Assembly (NCBI RefSeq): GCF_001544755.2
Contig: NZ_FCOF02000003.1
Location: 1 to 64,000, forward strand
Reading direction: 5' to 3'
From: Caballeronia catudaia
GTDB taxonomy: Bacteria; Pseudomonadota; Gammaproteobacteria; Burkholderiales; Burkholderiaceae
Length of the DNA: 64,000 bases
The notes under the pieces were generated by a model, which did not search any database, was not told where the DNA came from, and saw nothing but the letters and a program-made list of their open reading frames with translations. Of the stretch, positions 35,402 to 45,082 are shown piece by piece. Every line of letters starts with the position of its first letter. The first letter of the stretch is position 1. Made by a program: the position numbers and the translations under genes.

Positions 35402-36283
35402 TTACTGCTGCAGCCAAGCCTTCACCTTGTCCGGGTGTGCGTCGACGAACTTCTTCGCGGCCGTCGCATAGTCGTTGGTCGAATTGCCTTCGAACTCGAT
35501 CGCTTCGACATCCGCCAGCGTCATCTTGAAGTGCTTGAAGAAGACATCCGCGCGCCGGAACTTCGTCGCGAACTGCTTCGATGCGAACGCGTGAACCTGC
35601 TCTTCGCCGCCGAGCGTGCCCTTCGGGTCCTTCAGGTAACGCATCTGCCACTTCTGGAACAGCCAGTGCGGGCTCCACACGGTCGCGACGATCCACTGCT
35701 TCGAACCGTAAGCGCGCTGGATCGACGCGAGCATGCCCGCCTCGCTCGCCGATTGCAGCTTGTAGCCCGACAGGTCATACGCCTTGATCGTCTTTTCCGA
35801 TGCCTGCATCAGCCCGCCGCCCGGCTCGATGCCCTGGATCGTGCCGTTCAGTTGCTTCTGCACTTCGGGCTTCTTCAGGTCTTCGATCGACGAAAGCTGC
35901 GACTCGGGCACATACGCGGGCACGGCCCAGCCGTTCTTGCCGCCGGTGTAGATGATGCCGACATCGTCGAGCTGATCCTTGTAGCGCGCGACGTACTGCC
36001 CGTGCGTCACGGGCAGCCAGCCGCCGACCATGATGTCCAGATCGCCGCGCGCCACGCCCTGATACTGGATGCCGATATCCGCCTGAACGAACTGCACCGG
36101 CTGCTTGATCTGCGTTTCGAGCACGTACTTCGCGACATTGGCCACGGCAAGCACGTCGGCCCAGTTCGTCACGGCGATCTTGAGCGGATCGGCGGCCATC
36201 GCCGGGCTCGCGCCGACCCCGAACGCGACGATGGCCGGCGTCACGATCTTGACGATCATTGATTTAATAAGGCGCTTGTTCAT
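35402..36283 (-). CDS. proX: Glycine betaine/proline-type ABC transporter, substrate-binding protein
   Basis: A 293-residue binding protein with a signal peptide (cleavage near AMAADP, about residue 30) and the OpuAC fold: TNWADVLAVANVAKYVLE at the start, DIMVGGWLPVTHGQY, and the aromatic-rich WIVATVWSPHWLFQKWQMRYL that builds a cation-pi box for quaternary ammonium groups. It delivers betaines to ProVW. ATG 36283 fits the signal peptide. The gene is 55 bases from the downstream glyA-like gene. Confidence 0.9.
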   Translation of the reverse strand: MNKRLIKSMIVKIVTPAIVAFGVGASPAMAADPLKIAVTNWADVLAVANVAKYVLETQIKQPVQFVQADIGIQYQGVARGDLDIMVGGWLPVTHGQYVARYKDQLDDVGIIYTGGKNGWAVPAYVPESQLSSIEDLKKPEVQKQLNGTIQGIEPGGGLMQASEKTIKAYDLSGYKLQSASEAGMLASIQRAYGSKQWIVATVWSPHWLFQKWQMRYLKDPKGTLGGEEQVHAFASKQFATKFRRADVFFKHFKMTLADVEAIEFEGNSTNDYATAAKKFVDAHPDKVKAWLQQ

Positions 36284-36338
36284 TTCGGACTCCGTATCTG
36301 TCAATTCGGTATGTAGAGGTTGGCGACGTGAATCAATT

Positions 36339-37226
36339 TCAGGTTTGCGCGGCCTTGCCCGTCGCCGTCGGCTTGAGCGGCGTGGACACGACCTTCTTTT
36401 TCTTCTTCGACTTCACGCCGAAGCTTTCCGTCAGACGATCGAGAATGATTGCGAGCAGCACGACGCCGAGCCCGCCTTCGAAGCCGATGCCGATATCGAG
36501 CCGCTGAATGCCGCTCAACACGTATTCGCCGAGACCGCCCGCGCCGATCATCGAGGCGACCACCACCATCGACAGCGCCATCATGATGGTCTGGTTCACG
36601 CCCGCCATGATCGAAGGCAGTGCATTGGGCAACTGAATCTTCCAGAGCAGTTGCGTATCCGTGCTGCCGAACGAGCGGCCCGCTTCGAGCAATTCCTCAC
36701 GCACTTGCTTGATGCCGAGCGTGGTGAGACGCACGACGGGCGGCATGGCGAACACGATCGTCGCGATCACCGCGGGCACGCGGCCGAGACCGAACAGGAT
36801 CACCGCGGGAATCAGGTACACGAACGCGGGCATCGTCTGCATGAAGTCGAGCAGCGAGCGCAGGATGACTTCGACACGCTTGTTGCGCGCCCCCCAGATT
36901 CCGAGCGGCACGCCAATCACGAGACTGAAAAAGGTCGCCGCGATGACGAGCGCGAGCGTCGAAACGGTCTGCGCCCAGAGGCCCATGTAATTGATGGCGT
37001 ACAGCGCGAGGCCGACGAACACCGCGAACACGACGCCCTTTCTCCACAGCGCGAGGCCCATGAGAATCACGAGCATCGCGATGAACGGCACCGCTCCGAG
37101 GCCATCTTCCAGCACCTTGATGACCGCGCCCAGCCCGGCGGAAAATGCGTCGAAACCGCCGCGAAAGTGCGAGAAAAGAAAGTTGACGATGTCTTCGGCG
37201 AACTTTCCAAAGATCCCTGAATTCAT
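36339..37226 (-). CDS. proW: Glycine betaine/proline-type ABC transporter, permease
   Basis: A 295-residue permease with about six membrane helices and the EAA loop ([29 protein letters not shown]) that docks to ProV. Matches the ProW/OpuAB family. Its start overlaps the proV stop by four bases, showing translational coupling. Confidence 0.92.
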   Translation of the reverse strand: MNSGIFGKFAEDIVNFLFSHFRGGFDAFSAGLGAVIKVLEDGLGAVPFIAMLVILMGLALWRKGVVFAVFVGLALYAINYMGLWAQTVSTLALVIAATFFSLVIGVPLGIWGARNKRVEVILRSLLDFMQTMPAFVYLIPAVILFGLGRVPAVIATIVFAMPPVVRLTTLGIKQVREELLEAGRSFGSTDTQLLWKIQLPNALPSIMAGVNQTIMMALSMVVVASMIGAGGLGEYVLSGIQRLDIGIGFEGGLGVVLLAIILDRLTESFGVKSKKKKKVVSTPLKPTATGKAAQT

Positions 37227-38509
37227 GCTGCCCTCCGCTCCATGACCTGCTTGAGAATCGTGCGGCAGGACACCACGCCCGCGAGTCTGCCCTGTTCGTC
37301 GGTAACCGGCACGTCGTGCTCCTGATTGAGCGCGATGGCCGCGAGTTCATGCAAATCGGTGTTGAGCGGCACGGCCGCGACGTCGTGCAGCAACGCGTCG
37401 CTGATCGGGCGCGCGCCGGTCTTGTGCAGCGACGCGGGCGTCACGCAGCCCTGATAGCGGCCGCTTTCATCGCAGACATAGCCGCATTCCGCGCCGCTGT
37501 CGATCAGGCTGTTGAGATAACGCTCGGACGGCGCGCTCGTATTGCACGCGATGAGACCACGCTCCACCTTTGTCATCAGGCTCGATGCTTCGAGAAAGCG
37601 CGAGACGTCGACGTTGCGGAAGAAGTCGCGCACGTAGTCGTCGGCGGGCGACTGGATCAGCTCGGCCGGCGTGCCGACCTGAATCAGGCGGCCGTCCTTC
37701 ATGATGCCGATGCGACCGCCGATCTTCACCGCCTCTTCGATATCGTGCGAAATGAACACGATCGTGCGCTGCTCTTCCTTCTGAAGACGCAGCAGTTCGT
37801 TCTGCATTTCGAAGCGGATGAGCGGATCGAGCGCGGAGAACGCTTCGTCCATCAACAGCACCGAAGGATTCACCGCCAGCGCGCGAGCCAGGCCGACGCG
37901 CTGCTGCATGCCGCCGGACAACTCGCTCGGCAAGAGCTTTTCGTATGAAGCGAGACCGACGCGCGTCAACGCGGCGCGGGCCACTTCATAACGATCCGCT
38001 TTCTTCTTGCCGGCGACTTCGAGGCCGTAAGCAATGTTGTCGATGACACTGCGGTTCGGCAGAAGCGCGAACGACTGGAACACCATCGCCATTTTTTCGC
38101 GGCGAACGGCGCGCAGTTGGGGCACGCTCATCGGCGCGATGTCGCGGCCTTCGAGAATCACCTGGCCGGAGGTCGGCTCGATGAGACGGTTGAGCAGACG
38201 CACGAGCGTCGATTTGCCCGAGCCCGACAGGCCCATGATGACGAAGATTTCGCCCGCATTGACCGACAGGCTGACATCGTCGACGGCAACCATGTTGCCG
38301 GTTTGCGCGAAGATTTCATTGCGGCCGAGGCCTTGATTCAGTAGCTCCTGAGCACGCTCCGGCTTGGCGCCGAAGATCTTGGAAAGGTTTTTGACCGTAA
38401 GGATTTCGGTCTTGGACGCCGCAACGGAGCGCGCCAGCGATTCGGTTCCTGACTGCGAGGAAACCTGATTCGTGGCGTCGTCGGGTGCGAGAGTTAGGTT
38501 GGGAATCAT
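37223..38509 (-). CDS. proV: Glycine betaine/proline-type ABC transporter, ATPase with CBS domains
   Basis: A 428-residue ATPase with Walker [10 protein letters not shown], signature [14 protein letters not shown] and Walker [14 protein letters not shown]. The N-terminal [20 protein letters not shown] and a C-terminal tandem CBS module (from about residue 310) are typical of ProV/OpuAA and often set the osmotic or ligand response. ATG 38509 fits the family. First gene of an eleven-gene, single-strand train. Confidence 0.92.
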   Translation of the reverse strand: MIPNLTLAPDDATNQVSSQSGTESLARSVAASKTEILTVKNLSKIFGAKPERAQELLNQGLGRNEIFAQTGNMVAVDDVSLSVNAGEIFVIMGLSGSGKSTLVRLLNRLIEPTSGQVILEGRDIAPMSVPQLRAVRREKMAMVFQSFALLPNRSVIDNIAYGLEVAGKKKADRYEVARAALTRVGLASYEKLLPSELSGGMQQRVGLARALAVNPSVLLMDEAFSALDPLIRFEMQNELLRLQKEEQRTIVFISHDIEEAVKIGGRIGIMKDGRLIQVGTPAELIQSPADDYVRDFFRNVDVSRFLEASSLMTKVERGLIACNTSAPSERYLNSLIDSGAECGYVCDESGRYQGCVTPASLHKTGARPISDALLHDVAAVPLNTDLHELAAIALNQEHDVPVTDEQGRLAGVVSCRTILKQVMERRAA

Positions 38510-38924
38510 CGGGTCATTCCACCTAGTTCGAAAAAGGGAAACCGTTGCAATGACGCTTCGGATTGGACGCTGCCGTTGCATTCCGGCGTTCATTGCGTTG
38601 AATGAAGCGTACATGGCCAATTTCGATCGCCCACCGACATTTTCTGAGCGCTTTTCAATACTTCTGGTAATGCAAGCGCGCGGTGCAGCCGATGCTCAAA
38701 AATCGGGATTCGAAATGCGAAAACCGCAATGCCAACAGCGACGGGGCTTTTCGGGCGACAGCGTAATGGGCGGGCGGCATTCCCGATGCGGCTTTTATAA
38801 GGAATGACGCTGGAGTAGCTAGGGAATGCACCTAGGCAGGGCCAATTGAATCACTTTTTATGTGGTAAACGCGTCGACGCCGCGCTATTTGGCGCGGCGT
38901 CGATTGGGACAAACGATTAAGAAG
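38510..38924. other. Intergenic region upstream of proV with one hairpin
   Basis: 415 bases without a gene. It must contain the proV-operon promoter, but no clear -35/-10 pair stands out. A hairpin at 38875-38902 (CGACGCCGCGC around TATTT, 11 bp) sits just after the stop of the thioredoxin-fusion gene on the minus strand and could terminate it, although no T tract follows. Confidence 0.5.
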
Positions 38925-40679
38925 TTACCCGAAAGTGAAGCTAAATACCTGGGCGCCCGGATCGAGAAACTCGATCTGGAAGGTGCGGTCTTCGACAGTT
39001 CCGCTCTGCCGCACGAGTTGATAAAGACGCGCATTCGTGACGATGCCGCTGCCATCGGCGGCCACGTCGGCGCCATGCGATGCGCCCGGTGCGGCGCCAT
39101 CGATCGTCACGCGGAAGCGCACCGGCTTGCCGTCCGCCGAAGGCCCGAGAACGAGATGCAGATCGCGCGCATGAAAACGATACGCGATGCGCGCCTGCGG
39201 CCCCGCCGCCACCGCGGCTTCCCCGCCGACGTTCCACTTTCCTGCAAGCGCCCAGTCGTTGAGCGGGAGCTGCGTCGGCAAGGAATAGTCTTCGACCGCA
39301 TCGGGCCTCACGCGCTGCGGCGACGCGAAGCCTTGCGCCTGTCTGTAGCCCACATAGGTCTCATCCGAACCGATGTTCGCCGGATCGGCCGCAGCCTGTA
39401 CGCCGTTTGCCTGAACCGCTTGCGCATCGTGCACGGGCATCGTCTTGCCGTTATCGGCGAGCAGTTGACGAAGCGCGTCCTCGGCCTCGCGATATCCGCC
39501 TTCGCCGAAATGATGGAAGCGCACGCGCCCTTGTGCATCGACGATATAGAACGCCGGCCAGTACTGATTGCCGAATGCGCGCCAGATGCCGTAGTCGTTG
39601 TCGATCGCGACCGGGTAGCGAATATTCAGGTTCGCGAGCGCGCGCTTCACGTTGCCCGTGTCGCGTTCGAAGCCGAATTCGGGTGTATGCACGCCGATGA
39701 CGACGAGCCCGTCGTCGCCATAACGCTGCGCCCACGTCTTGAGATACGGCAGCGTGCGCAGGCAGTTGATGCACGAGTACGTCCAGAAGTTGACGACGAC
39801 GACCTTGCCGCGCAATTCGTTCGCGGACAGCGGCGCGGAGTTGAGCCATGTCGTCGCGCCATCGAGCGACGGTAATCTGCCTTGCACCGGAAGCGCGGAC
39901 TGCGTCGATACGCGCATGATGTGCGCCCTCTGCGATTGAACGTGCGCAGCCTGCTTCGTCTTCAGCGTGCCGACGAGCTTGCTCTCGATAGCATTCGTCG
40001 GCGCGCCGGGGATCAGCGCGAGCACGCGCGTATCGAGCCCCGTCGCGATGGCGGCGACCGTGACCAGCACGAGCGCGCCCGTTGCGCGGCGCACATGCTC
40101 GCCGATGCCAAGCGATCGCTTGAGCGCATCCATCGCACGCTTGCCGAGGGTCGACGCGACCGCGAGCCAGCTGGCTGCGCCCGCGGCATACGCGAGGAGC
40201 GCGGCAGCCGTGTGCCAGCTCGCGCCATGCAGGGCCGCGCCCGTGAGGATGACGCCGAGGATCGGCCCGGCGCACGGCGCCCACAGCAGGCCGGTCGCGG
40301 CGCCCAGCAGCATCGACGAAGCGATGCGGCGCGTCGTGCCCTGCGTTTCCGAACGCGCGACGATGCGGTCCGCGAGCGCCGACAGCGGACGCGTGAGCCG
40401 GTCGGCGACGGATGGAAACAGAAGCGCCGCGCCGAACAGGGCGAGCGTCGCGAGCGCGATCCAGCGGCCGTACTCGCTCAGTTGCGCGGCGCCCGCGAGA
40501 CCGGCCACGCCGAGTGCGGTCACGAGCGCGAACGTGCCCGCGAGCCCGACGAGAAGCGGCAGTCGATCAGTGATGAAGGGCTTGTCCGAGCGCGCGAACA
40601 CAAATGGCACGACCGGCAGGATGCACGGACTCAGCACAGTGAACACGCCGCCGAGAAACGCAATGACGATGAGTGACAT
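38925..40679 (-). CDS. DipZ-like protein: CcdA membrane domain fused to thioredoxin
   Basis: A 584-residue fusion. Residues 1-230 form a CcdA/DsbD-type membrane domain with redox cysteines in LSPCILPVVP and WAPCAGPILG. Residues about 265-420 form a thioredoxin/AhpC-TSA domain with WTYSCINCLR (CINC). A C-terminal beta-rich domain of about 150 residues ends SFTFG. Such proteins carry electrons from cytoplasmic thioredoxin to periplasmic disulfides. It is divergent from a stand-alone redoxin with the same CINC motif, suggesting shared function. Confidence 0.85.
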   Translation of the reverse strand: MSLIVIAFLGGVFTVLSPCILPVVPFVFARSDKPFITDRLPLLVGLAGTFALVTALGVAGLAGAAQLSEYGRWIALATLALFGAALLFPSVADRLTRPLSALADRIVARSETQGTTRRIASSMLLGAATGLLWAPCAGPILGVILTGAALHGASWHTAAALLAYAAGAASWLAVASTLGKRAMDALKRSLGIGEHVRRATGALVLVTVAAIATGLDTRVLALIPGAPTNAIESKLVGTLKTKQAAHVQSQRAHIMRVSTQSALPVQGRLPSLDGATTWLNSAPLSANELRGKVVVVNFWTYSCINCLRTLPYLKTWAQRYGDDGLVVIGVHTPEFGFERDTGNVKRALANLNIRYPVAIDNDYGIWRAFGNQYWPAFYIVDAQGRVRFHHFGEGGYREAEDALRQLLADNGKTMPVHDAQAVQANGVQAAADPANIGSDETYVGYRQAQGFASPQRVRPDAVEDYSLPTQLPLNDWALAGKWNVGGEAAVAAGPQARIAYRFHARDLHLVLGPSADGKPVRFRVTIDGAAPGASHGADVAADGSGIVTNARLYQLVRQSGTVEDRTFQIEFLDPGAQVFSFTFG

Positions 40680-40979
40680 GAGATCGGTCTTCCATGGAAA
40701 GCAGTTGGACGGACCGGCATCGAACGCCGGGGAAACGGCACATCAGGCCATGTGACGTATTTCAGCGCTTTCATGTATCGCGGGAATTTCAGAAGGGGCG
40801 CGCGATGCAACGGCATGTATCGGCCGCGCCGCCGGATACATGCCGATACAAACGCGCGCTTCTTCGTATCTCACTGTGTCTGACCGCCTCGTCGACACAT
40901 GACGATGCAATTCGCCCGCAGACGCGATACATCCCCGCGCTTCAATACGCTTCATCGTCGATTCAAAAGGAGAACCGTC
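40680..40979. promoter_or_regulatory. Divergent regulatory region with repeated TGTATC sites
   Basis: 300 bases between the divergent DipZ-like and redoxin genes. TGTATC or its complement occurs at 40774, 40816, 40835, 40845 and 40926. Two copies form a perfect 10-bp inverted repeat, GGCATGTATC (40812-40821) and GATACATGCC (40835-40844). This is a candidate operator array. AAAAGGAG before 40980 is the redoxin ribosome-binding site. Confidence 0.5.
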
Positions 40980-41555
40980 ATGTTCGATCGTCTCAAGATC
41001 GCGGCCGTCGCCACTGCGATGGTCGCCGCGCTCGGCGCTGTCGCCGCGCTCGCCGCACTGTCATCGACCGGCATCGCGGCCGGCGTGCAAACGACACAGC
41101 AGACCGGCGCGCAGGCGCCCGATTTCGCCGGCATCGAAAACTGGATCAACAGCGCGCCGCTCGATCTCAAACAGTTGCGCGGCAAGGTCGTGCTCGTCGA
41201 TTTCTGGACCTTCGATTGCATCAACTGCGCGCATACGCTGCCGCATGTGAAGGAGCTGTATTCGCGCTATCGCGACAAGGGGCTCGTCGTGGTCGGCGTG
41301 CATACGCCCGAGTACACGTTCGAGCGCGATCTCGGCAATCTTCGGAACGCCGTCAAAAAATACGGAATCGAGTATCCGGTCGCGCAAGACAATAGATACG
41401 CGACCTGGAACGCGTACAACAACCAATACTGGCCGGCGCTGTATCTGATCGACCAGAACGGCAAGATCGTCTACAGCCACTTCGGCGAAGGGCGATACGC
41501 GCAGACCGAAGACGCGATCCGCGGCTTGCTCGGATTGAGCGAGACGAAAGGCTGA
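40980..41555 (+). CDS. Periplasmic thioredoxin/AhpC-TSA-family redoxin
   Basis: A 191-residue redoxin with an N-terminal membrane anchor or signal (LKIAAVATAMVAALGAVAALAALSS) and the active site FWTFDCINCAHTLPHVK. It matches the thioredoxin domain of the DipZ-like fusion in active site and spacing (VGVHTPEYTFERD versus VGVHTPEFGFERD). The ATG at 40980 has an ideal Shine-Dalgarno. It may accept electrons from the neighbouring DipZ-like protein. Confidence 0.85.
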   Translation: MFDRLKIAAVATAMVAALGAVAALAALSSTGIAAGVQTTQQTGAQAPDFAGIENWINSAPLDLKQLRGKVVLVDFWTFDCINCAHTLPHVKELYSRYRDKGLVVVGVHTPEYTFERDLGNLRNAVKKYGIEYPVAQDNRYATWNAYNNQYWPALYLIDQNGKIVYSHFGEGRYAQTEDAIRGLLGLSETKG

Positions 41556-41726
41556 ATGGCGTATTCCGGAAAAAAAACGCGCGTTCGAGTCGAGCGCGGT
41601 TTTGCGTTCAGTTATTTTCCGGAACGGATCGTCATCTGCGGACGCGAGCGGGCGCGTCGTCATCATTCGCGGCTAATTCTCGGGCGTCATCATCTGCGTC
41701 AAACAACCGCCGAGAAGGAGATGATC

Positions 41727-42236
41727 ATGTCGCTATTCGCCATCATTCAAGGCACGCCGACCTGGGTCTGGTTGCTGCTTGCGTTCCTCGTCTATCGCGG
41801 AGTCAAGGCATTGCAGACGCAAACGACGCCGCTTTCGAAGCTCGCGATCATTCCGCTTATTTTTGCGGGCATGGGCGTCGCGCATCTGATTTCCGCGCCG
41901 CTCGCGGGCGTGGCCGCCGTCGCTGCGTGGGCCATTGCGCTGGGCGTGGGGTTCGTGGGCGGCGTGTTCAACGCGAGCCGGACGCGTTACATCGTCGATC
42001 CGATTGCGCTGACGGTCATGTCGCCGGGGTCCGTCGTTCCGCTTTTGCTGATCCTCGCCACGTTCGCGACGAAGTTCTGGCTCGGCATCGAACTGGCCAC
42101 GGCGACGAACGTCGCGGCGCTCGCGACATATGTGGTGATCGATGCCGCCGTGTCGGGCGTCGTCGCGGGCATGTTCGCCGGCCGTTTCTACACGTACTGG
42201 AAGGCGGTGCATGCGCTGCGCGCGTCGTGGGCCTGA
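41727..42236 (+). CDS. DUF6622-like small membrane protein
   Basis: A 169-residue protein with five or six hydrophobic segments and a short loop (LVYRGVKALQTQTTPLSKL) after the first. The family is widespread in Burkholderia and has no known activity. AAGGAG at 41715-41720 gives correct spacing to ATG 41727; the ATG at 41721 would be too close. No clear operon partner. Confidence 0.7.
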   Translation: MSLFAIIQGTPTWVWLLLAFLVYRGVKALQTQTTPLSKLAIIPLIFAGMGVAHLISAPLAGVAAVAAWAIALGVGFVGGVFNASRTRYIVDPIALTVMSPGSVVPLLLILATFATKFWLGIELATATNVAALATYVVIDAAVSGVVAGMFAGRFYTYWKAVHALRASWA

Positions 42237-42356
42237 GATCGTGTCGCGCATCGGCGGATTCCCGATGTGCGTCACACTTGTTACTCCCCCGCATCCGATT
42301 TCGAGTTCAGACTAACTCACGGCACACAACGCCCAACTCAGGAGGTTGCCAACGCC

Positions 42357-43151
42357 ATGACTACATCAGACGAAAAAGGAACGACAGCCGCACAGACCGG
42401 AATGCGCATGCCGCCAGTCGTATCGAAAGACGAATGGGAAGCGGCGCGCGAGAAGTTGCTCGTCAAGGAAAAAGCGCACACGCGCGCACGCGACGCGCTC
42501 GCCGCCGAGCGCCGCCGCATGCCGTGGATGGCCGTGAAAACCGACTACATGTTCGAAGGCCCGGACGGCAAGATCGGCTTTCTCGATCTGTTCGATGGCC
42601 GGCGCCAGCTGATCGTCTATCGCGCGTTCTACGAGCCGGGCGTATTCGGCTGGCCCGAGCATGCGTGCCGCGGCTGCTCGCTGGTCGCCGATCAGGTGGC
42701 GCACGTCGCGCATCTGAACGCGCGCGACACCACGCTCGTTTTCGTATCGCGCGCGCCGCAGCAGGACATCGCGCGGCTCAAACAACGCATGGGCTGGGAT
42801 ATTCCATGGTTCACGCTGACCGATTCCTTCGATGCCGACTTCAGCGTCGACGAATGGCACGGCACCAACGTGTTCTTCCGCGATGGCGACCGGGTGTTTC
42901 GCACCTATTTCCTCAATAATCGCGGCGACGAGCAGATGGGCAATACGTGGAATTATCTCGACATCACGCCGCTGGGCCGTCAGGAATTGTGGGAAGACTC
43001 GCCCGAAGGCTATCCGCAAACGGCGACCTACAAATGGTGGAACTGGCACGACAGTTATGTCGACGATGCTGCGCCGGACAAGAAATGGGTCGAGATATCG
43101 GACGCGGGCGAAGCAGCGTTTCGCGCCGAGAGCGCGAAAAATAAAACGTGA
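42357..43151 (+). CDS. DUF899 thioredoxin-like protein
   Basis: A 264-residue DUF899 protein, a thioredoxin-fold family. Typical blocks are YDEWEAAREKLLVKEK-like (SKDEWEAAREKLLVKEK), LFDGRRQLIVYRAFYEP, the cysteine pair CRGCS (in place of CxxC) and MGWDIPWFTLTDSFDADF. The role is unknown; a thiol or redox function is suggested. GGAGG precedes the start. Confidence 0.8.
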   Translation: MTTSDEKGTTAAQTGMRMPPVVSKDEWEAAREKLLVKEKAHTRARDALAAERRRMPWMAVKTDYMFEGPDGKIGFLDLFDGRRQLIVYRAFYEPGVFGWPEHACRGCSLVADQVAHVAHLNARDTTLVFVSRAPQQDIARLKQRMGWDIPWFTLTDSFDADFSVDEWHGTNVFFRDGDRVFRTYFLNNRGDEQMGNTWNYLDITPLGRQELWEDSPEGYPQTATYKWWNWHDSYVDDAAPDKKWVEISDAGEAAFRAESAKNKT

Positions 43152-43200
43152 GAGTGCACTTTCTTTCGACACTGGTTTTCGATAAACGGAACGTCGCTCG

Positions 43201-44064
43201 TCATTCGATCGCGCCCATGAACGTCAGCCATTCGCCGACGATCGCCTCGGGCGCGTCTTCCTGCATCAGATGACCCGATCCGGGGACACGCGTGAAGCGC
43301 GCCTGTGCAATGCGCGACGCCAGCTCGACACCCCGCTCCACCGGTATCCATTCGTCCTCTTCGCCCCAGAGTATCGACACGGGACACGTCAATTCGCCAT
43401 AGCGCGACTGAACCTCATCCGTATAGCGCTGATCCATCTGCGCGATCTGCCGATAAAACGCGGCCTGTCCCTGCTCTCCGGTCCAAGGATGCGTGTAGAT
43501 GCGCAGCGTCTCGCTGTCCAGACGCCGATGCGCCGCGCCTTGCAGATAGGCGTCGAGCATCGCCTGATGCATGTAGGGCGGCACGCCCGCGAACGCGGCT
43601 TCATGCTGCCGCACGTGGCGCACGAAGGGCGATCCCCACGGCGCGACCGCGACCGGATCGACGAGCATCAGCGAACGATACGCACAGCCATTCAACAGCG
43701 CGGCCCTGAGCGATGTCGCGCCGCCGAAATCGTGCGCGAGCACATCGGGCAATGCGCCGTCCCAGTTGGTGCGCCAGTGATCGAGCAATGCCGCGAGCAC
43801 GCGATTCTGCACGCCGAGCGACACATCCTGTCCGTCGCGCATCTCCGACACGCCGTAGCCTGGCAAATCGAAATAATGCACACGCCGCGAACGTGCCGCG
43901 ATCGGTGCGATCCGCCGCCACACCTGCGATGAAAACGGCGTGCCATGCACCATCACGAGCGGCGCGCCCGCGCCGATCACGCCGTAGCGCACGGCTTGTC
44001 CCTCGAAGTCGAAAACATGATCGAGCGGCAATGCATCGCCCGATGGCCGATTCGTTTCGCTCAT
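43201..44064 (-). CDS. Alpha/beta hydrolase (dehalogenase/epoxide-hydrolase-like)
   Basis: A 287-residue alpha/beta hydrolase with oxyanion motif HGTPF, an aspartate nucleophile in LAHDFGG rather than serine, acid in GEEDEWIP and His in PGSGHLMQED. An aspartate nucleophile is typical of haloalkane/haloacetate dehalogenases and epoxide hydrolases. The substrate is not evident. Start ATG 44064; the gene is divergent from an ArsR regulator that may control it. Confidence 0.8.
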   Translation of the reverse strand: MSETNRPSGDALPLDHVFDFEGQAVRYGVIGAGAPLVMVHGTPFSSQVWRRIAPIAARSRRVHYFDLPGYGVSEMRDGQDVSLGVQNRVLAALLDHWRTNWDGALPDVLAHDFGGATSLRAALLNGCAYRSLMLVDPVAVAPWGSPFVRHVRQHEAAFAGVPPYMHQAMLDAYLQGAAHRRLDSETLRIYTHPWTGEQGQAAFYRQIAQMDQRYTDEVQSRYGELTCPVSILWGEEDEWIPVERGVELASRIAQARFTRVPGSGHLMQEDAPEAIVGEWLTFMGAIE

Positions 44065-44186
44065 GTCGCCTCCCACGGATTTCGATGCACGAGCATAAAA
44101 CACGTTTCGGAATGCCGCACTTGACGGCCGCGATTCGCGTTCGTATATTACCGCTCAGCTATATAACCAATCGGCCATCGAAACGC

Positions 44187-44549
44187 ATGCGCGAAGAGAA
44201 CTTGAATCAGGTTTTCGCGGCACTCGCCGACCCGACGCGCCGCGCGATAGTCGCACGCCTCGCGAGCGGCGAGGCCACCGTGAATGAGCTCGCGGAGCCG
44301 TTCGAGATGACGCAGCCGTCCATTTCCAAGCATCTCAAGGTTCTGGAGCGCGCGGGGCTGATCTCGCGCTCACGCGCCGCGCAGACCCGCCCTTGTCGAC
44401 TGGAGCCTGCCGCGCTCGGTGAAGTCGCGAGCTGGATCGACGCATATCGGTCGATTTGGACGGACAGCTTCGACAAGCTCGACGCGTTGTTGAAAACGAA
44501 GCCGAAAAAATCATCGACATCGAAAGGAAGAAAACATGCCGCAAAGTAA
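44187..44549 (+). CDS. ArsR-family transcriptional regulator
   Basis: A 120-residue winged-helix repressor (LADPTRRAIVARL, then VNELAEPFEMTQPSISKHLKVLERAGLISRSR) with no metal-binding cysteine pair, so a metal sensor is unlikely. It belongs to the group paired with SRPBCC/AHSA1 proteins, and the next gene is one, overlapping by 14 bases. A TATAT-rich region upstream (44152-44165) could hold its operator. Confidence 0.86.
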   Translation: MREENLNQVFAALADPTRRAIVARLASGEATVNELAEPFEMTQPSISKHLKVLERAGLISRSRAAQTRPCRLEPAALGEVASWIDAYRSIWTDSFDKLDALLKTKPKKSSTSKGRKHAAK

Positions 44550-45048
44550 CCACACCGCCGCCCAAAGCGTGACCTTCGAAATGAACCGCGTATTCGACGC
44601 ACCGCCCGAACGCGTGTGGCAAGCATGGAGCGACGCGGATCAGATCGCGCGCTGGTGGGGCCCGAAGGGATGCACGCTGGATTTGCGCCGCTTCGAGTTC
44701 CATCCGGGCGGCTTCTTCCACTACGCGATGAAATTCGCAGGCGCTCCCGCGATGTGGGGCCGCTTCAACTATCGTGAGATCGTGAAGCGCGAGCGTATCG
44801 TGTGGCTCAACTCGTTCGCGAACGAGCATTGCGGCATCGCGCGCGCACCGTTCAGTGAGGAGTGCCCGCTGGAGATCGAAAATGTGGTGACGTTCAGCGA
44901 TGTCGATGGCAAGACGCTGGTAGCGCTGCGCGCGAAGCCGTTCGGCGCGATCGAGCAGGAGCAACGTTATTTCGATAACTTGCGGCCTTCGCTCGAACAA
45001 GGCTATGGCGGCACGCTGGATCAACTGGCCGACTTCCTGCGCGGCTGA
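44536..45048 (+). CDS. SRPBCC/AHSA1-domain protein
   Basis: A 170-residue START-like ligand-binding protein: FDAPPERVWQAWSDADQIARWWGPKGC, FHPGGFFHYAMKF, YREIVKRERIVW and GYGGTLDQLADFL are hallmark AHSA1 segments. Usually encoded with an ArsR regulator, as here with a 14-base overlap. Ligand unknown. Confidence 0.86.
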   Translation: MPQSNHTAAQSVTFEMNRVFDAPPERVWQAWSDADQIARWWGPKGCTLDLRRFEFHPGGFFHYAMKFAGAPAMWGRFNYREIVKRERIVWLNSFANEHCGIARAPFSEECPLEIENVVTFSDVDGKTLVALRAKPFGAIEQEQRYFDNLRPSLEQGYGGTLDQLADFLRG

Positions 45049-45053
45049 CAAGC

Positions 45054-45077
45054 GCGCGGCCCCGAGGGCCGCGCTTT
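45054..45077. terminator. Bidirectional terminator
   Basis: GCGCGGCCC and GGGCCGCGC form a 9-bp stem with a CGA loop followed by TTT, between the convergent SRPBCC and poxB genes. Confidence 0.6.
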
Positions 45078-45082
45078 CATGC

